Source: UMGS1590 sp963558655
GTDB lineage: Bacteria; Bacillota; Peptococcia; Peptococcales; Peptococcaceae
Length of the DNA: 64,000 nucleotides
Assembly (NCBI GenBank): GCA_963558655.1
Contig: CAUWHJ010000016.1
Location: 7,025-71,024 of the forward strand
Direction: 5' to 3'
A program made the position numbers and the translations under genes. Below the pieces are notes generated by a model. That model saw only the letters and a program-made list of their open reading frames with translations. It did not search any database and had not been told where the DNA came from. Positions 61,842 to 64,000 of this stretch are shown in pieces; the first letter of the stretch is position 1; every line of letters begins with the position of its first letter.

Positions 61842-63116
61842 ATGAGTATGAAAGAAGCATTTCACAAATGGAACAGCATCAGCCTGGTTAAACGAATTCT
61901 TTGCGGTCTGATTATTGGTATTATTCTTGGGCTGGTTGTTCCACAGGCAACAGGTATTTCCATTCTTGGTGACCTGTTTGTCGGTGCACTTAAAGGGATT
62001 GCACCAGTCTTGGTTTTTTTCCTTGTTATGAGTGCACTGTCCAACATGGCAGACGGACAGCGCACCAATATGAAAGCCATTGTTGTCCTTTACATTCTGG
62101 GTAACCTAACAGCGGCTTTTGTAGCGGTTGTTGCACATTATCTCTTCCCAGTGACGATGACCTTCGCATCTGGTGCTGAAGCCGGCGATGTGGCCCCACC
62201 AAGCGGTGTGGTTGAAGTTTTGACCAACCTGCTGATGAACTTGGTGGACAATCCTGTTAACGCCGTTGTCAATGCCAATTACATTGGGATTCTTTTCTGG
62301 GCCGTCATCTTTGGGATTGCCTTAAAAAAAGCCAGCGATGGCACAAAAAATATACTTGGGAATATTTCTGATGCCACTTCTATTGCGGTACAATGGGTGA
62401 TTAGCTTCGCTCCACTGGGGATTCTTGGCTTGATCTTCACCACCATTTCCGAACAGGGATTGGGTGCATTGATTGATTATGGTAAACTAATTCTTGTACT
62501 GGTTGGCGCAATGGCAGTCGTAGCCTTTGTCGTTAACCCGCTGATTGTCTTTGTGTGCATTCGCAAAAATCCGTACCCACTTGTTCTTACCTGTCTCAAA
62601 GAAAGTTTTGTAACAGCGTTCTTTACCCGCAGCTCTGCTGCAAACATTCCTGTCAACATGGAACTGTGCAAAAAACTGCAGCTTGATGAAGACACCTATT
62701 CGATTTCCATACCATTAGGTTCTACCATCAATATGGCAGGTGCAGCTATCACCATTTCGACCATGGCATTGGCGGCTGCAACGACCCTTGGTATTGAAGT
62801 ATCCTTTGGCACTGCACTGATTATGTGCGTGCTTGCCGCAGCCAGTGCAGCCGGTGCGTCCGGTGTGGCGGGCGGTTCACTGCTTTTGATTCCATTAGCT
62901 TGCAGCCTTTTTAACATTCCAAATGATATTGCGATGCAGGTTGTTGGTGTTGGCTTCATCATCGGTGTTATCCAAGACTCCTGTGAAACCGGTCTCAACT
63001 CTTCTACTGACGTACTCTTTACCGCTTGTGCGGAAATGCGTGACAGACGTCTCCATCCTGAACGTTATGCCGGCAAGCCAGAAGCGCTTATGAAAGTACC
63101 ACAGATAGAACGATAA
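61842..63116 (+). CDS. sstT: serine/threonine:sodium symporter SstT
   Basis: 424 residues of the dicarboxylate/amino acid:cation symporter (SLC1-like) fold. Marks: GIIIGIILGLVVPQA-like start (LIIGIILGLVVPQATG), FFTRSSAANIPVNMELCKKL (serine-rich hairpin), IPLGSTINMAGAAITISTMALAAA, and ASAAGASGVAGGSLLLIPLAC. Imports serine and threonine with sodium. Own unit, ended by a terminator at 63136. Confidence 0.93.
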   Translation: MSMKEAFHKWNSISLVKRILCGLIIGIILGLVVPQATGISILGDLFVGALKGIAPVLVFFLVMSALSNMADGQRTNMKAIVVLYILGNLTAAFVAVVAHYLFPVTMTFASGAEAGDVAPPSGVVEVLTNLLMNLVDNPVNAVVNANYIGILFWAVIFGIALKKASDGTKNILGNISDATSIAVQWVISFAPLGILGLIFTTISEQGLGALIDYGKLILVLVGAMAVVAFVVNPLIVFVCIRKNPYPLVLTCLKESFVTAFFTRSSAANIPVNMELCKKLQLDEDTYSISIPLGSTINMAGAAITISTMALAAATTLGIEVSFGTALIMCVLAAASAAGASGVAGGSLLLIPLACSLFNIPNDIAMQVVGVGFIIGVIQDSCETGLNSSTDVLFTACAEMRDRRLHPERYAGKPEALMKVPQIER

Positions 63117-63135
63117 ATCAGAAAAATAAAGAGTA

Positions 63136-63179
63136 AAAAGCGTTCGCTTTCTCTATGAAGAGATGGGCGAACGCTTTTT
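63136..63179 (+). terminator. terminator after sstT
   Basis: Stem AAAAAGCGTTCGC/GCGAACGCTTTTT with inner TCTCT/AGAGA pairs. Confidence 0.9.
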
Positions 63180-63393
63180 GTATTCATGATGAATGTTGTA
63201 AATCAAAATAGGAAAGCCATCTAATAGAACGCGTATTGGTAACAACATGGTAAGAGATCATAAGCTGGTCAAAAACTGTTTGAAAAGAATAAGATATAAG
63301 TTGCATTTTGCAATAAACAGCTACAAGCTTAAGGTTGAGAAAGAATAATCCTAAAAAAACAAGGAAATAAAAGAAAAAGTGTTAAATTTACGC

Positions 63394-63422
63394 TTGCAAT
63401 CGGTTAATAAAAGTGATAGTAT
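63394..63422 (+). promoter_or_regulatory. rRNA promoter P1
   Basis: -35 TTGCAA, 17-bp spacer, -10 TAGTAT. Bases 63180-63393 before it show no gene. Confidence 0.55.
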
Positions 63423-63487
63423 ATACCCATCGCCAAGCGAGAGATGAGTAAGTCACAGAGAAATTTTGAGAAAATCAAAAATAACTG

Positions 63488-63516
63488 TTGACAAAAAAAC
63501 TTGAGCATGGTAATAT
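63488..63516 (+). promoter_or_regulatory. rRNA promoter P2
   Basis: -35 TTGACA (63488-63493), 17-bp spacer, -10 TAATAT (63511-63516). A stem GTCGC/GCGAC and a boxA-like TGTTCTTTGAAAA (63542-63554) follow, as in rrn leaders of Bacillota. Confidence 0.75.
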
Positions 63517-63646
63517 AAACGAGCTGTCGCCGAGAGCGACGGTGTTCTTTGAAAATTAAACAGCCAAGCGAAAAAACCAGTGCTTTGAAAAAAGCAACCG
63601 AACAATGAAATTAAGAAGAGCTAGAGAAGCTTTTCGTAAAAGAATA

Positions 63647-64000
63647 TTTACGGAGAGTTTGATCCTGGCTCAGGACAAACGCTGGCGGCATGCCTAACAC
63701 ATGCAAGTCGAACGGACGGAGGCGAGGAATTCTTCGGAAGGAATCGCCCGAGTTAGTGGCGGATGGGTGAGTAACGCGTGGGGAACCTACCTTTTAGTGG
63801 GGAATAATCGTTGGAAACGACGACTAATACCGTATACGGTGTTTGGTTCGCATGAACCAGATAAGAAAGGCGGCCTTCGAGCTGTCGCTAAGAGATGGAC
63901 CCGCGTCTGATTAGCTAGTTGGTAAGGTAACGGCTTACCAAGGCAACGATCAGTAGCCGGCCTGAGAGGGTGAACGGCCACATTGGGACTGAGACACGGC
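63647..64000 (+). rRNA. rrs: 16S ribosomal RNA (5' part)
   Basis: The universal 8-27 region AGAGTTTGATCCTGGCTCAG begins at 63654, which puts base 1 near 63647. Also seen are AACACATGCAAGTCGAACG, GTGAGTAACGCGTG and ACTGAGACACGGC at the right edge. About 354 of some 1550 bases are present. The start of an rRNA operon. Confidence 0.98.

Noticed and set aside
1..64000. CRISPR arrays, insertion sequences, tRNA genes
   Set aside because: No regularly spaced repeats, transposase-like proteins or tRNA cloverleaf sequences were noticed on reading; a dedicated scan was not possible.

Overview
The window reads as the chromosome of an anaerobic bacterium of the Bacillota (Firmicutes). Supporting this are the rapZ-yvcK-whiA cluster, the yggS-sepF-yggT-ylmH-ileS division cluster, scpAB, T-box leaders before leuA and ileS, a surface protein with SLH domains, and a 16S rRNA 5' end at the right edge. 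The base composition is moderate and most genes have strong GGAGG-type ribosome binding sites. I cannot place the organism below phylum: a Peptococcaceae-like or Negativicutes-like anaerobe would fit. No tRNA gene, CRISPR array or insertion sequence was seen.

Layout. 1-2.5 kb: thiamine thiazole operon thiS-thiF-thiG-thiH (minus strand; thiH runs off the left edge), with a terminator-like hairpin in its short leader. 2.8-3.7 kb: cysK. 4.0-9.0 kb: small regulators and membrane proteins (XRE plus membrane protein, an ABC exporter, MarR plus a DUF6544 protein, XRE with zinc ribbon). 9.0-13.7 kb: a minus-strand module of ferredoxin, soluble flavoprotein reductase, SLC13-type permease and LysR regulator, probably an inducible organic-acid uptake and reduction pathway. 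14.0-16.0 kb: ArsR/SdpI-like pair, YhfC-type membrane protease, DUF3887 lipoprotein. 16.1-21.2 kb: carAB and a radical SAM protein. 21.4-27.8 kb: rapZ-yvcK-whiA followed by an exported flavoprotein and a DUF368 polyprenyl-phosphate transporter candidate. 27.9-30.8 kb: DsbA-like protein, rlmH, rqcH. 31.0-39.6 kb: zapA, a GCS2-type ligase, der, plsY, gpsA, a lone ABC ATPase, scpA, scpB, glmS.

39.8-45.6 kb is the most remarkable part. A tyrosine recombinase gene is followed, 5 bp after its stop, by an 18-bp sequence that recurs inverted (17 of 18 identical) 257 bp further on. The enclosed segment carries a good extended -10 promoter that points away from the following gene, a large SLH surface protein. 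I read this as a recombinase-controlled invertible promoter switch, shown here in the OFF orientation. The surface protein gene also carries a frameshift, so it looks silenced twice.

46.0-50.4 kb: leuACDB behind a leucine T-box. 50.7-55.1 kb: a Cys-rich protein, iron-type alcohol dehydrogenase, LUD protein, an AraC-GNAT fusion and an MFS exporter. 55.2-61.6 kb: HlyD-like protein, yggS, sepF, yggT, ylmH, an isoleucine T-box and ileS. 61.8-63.1 kb: sstT. 63.4-64.0 kb: tandem rRNA promoters and the start of 16S rRNA.
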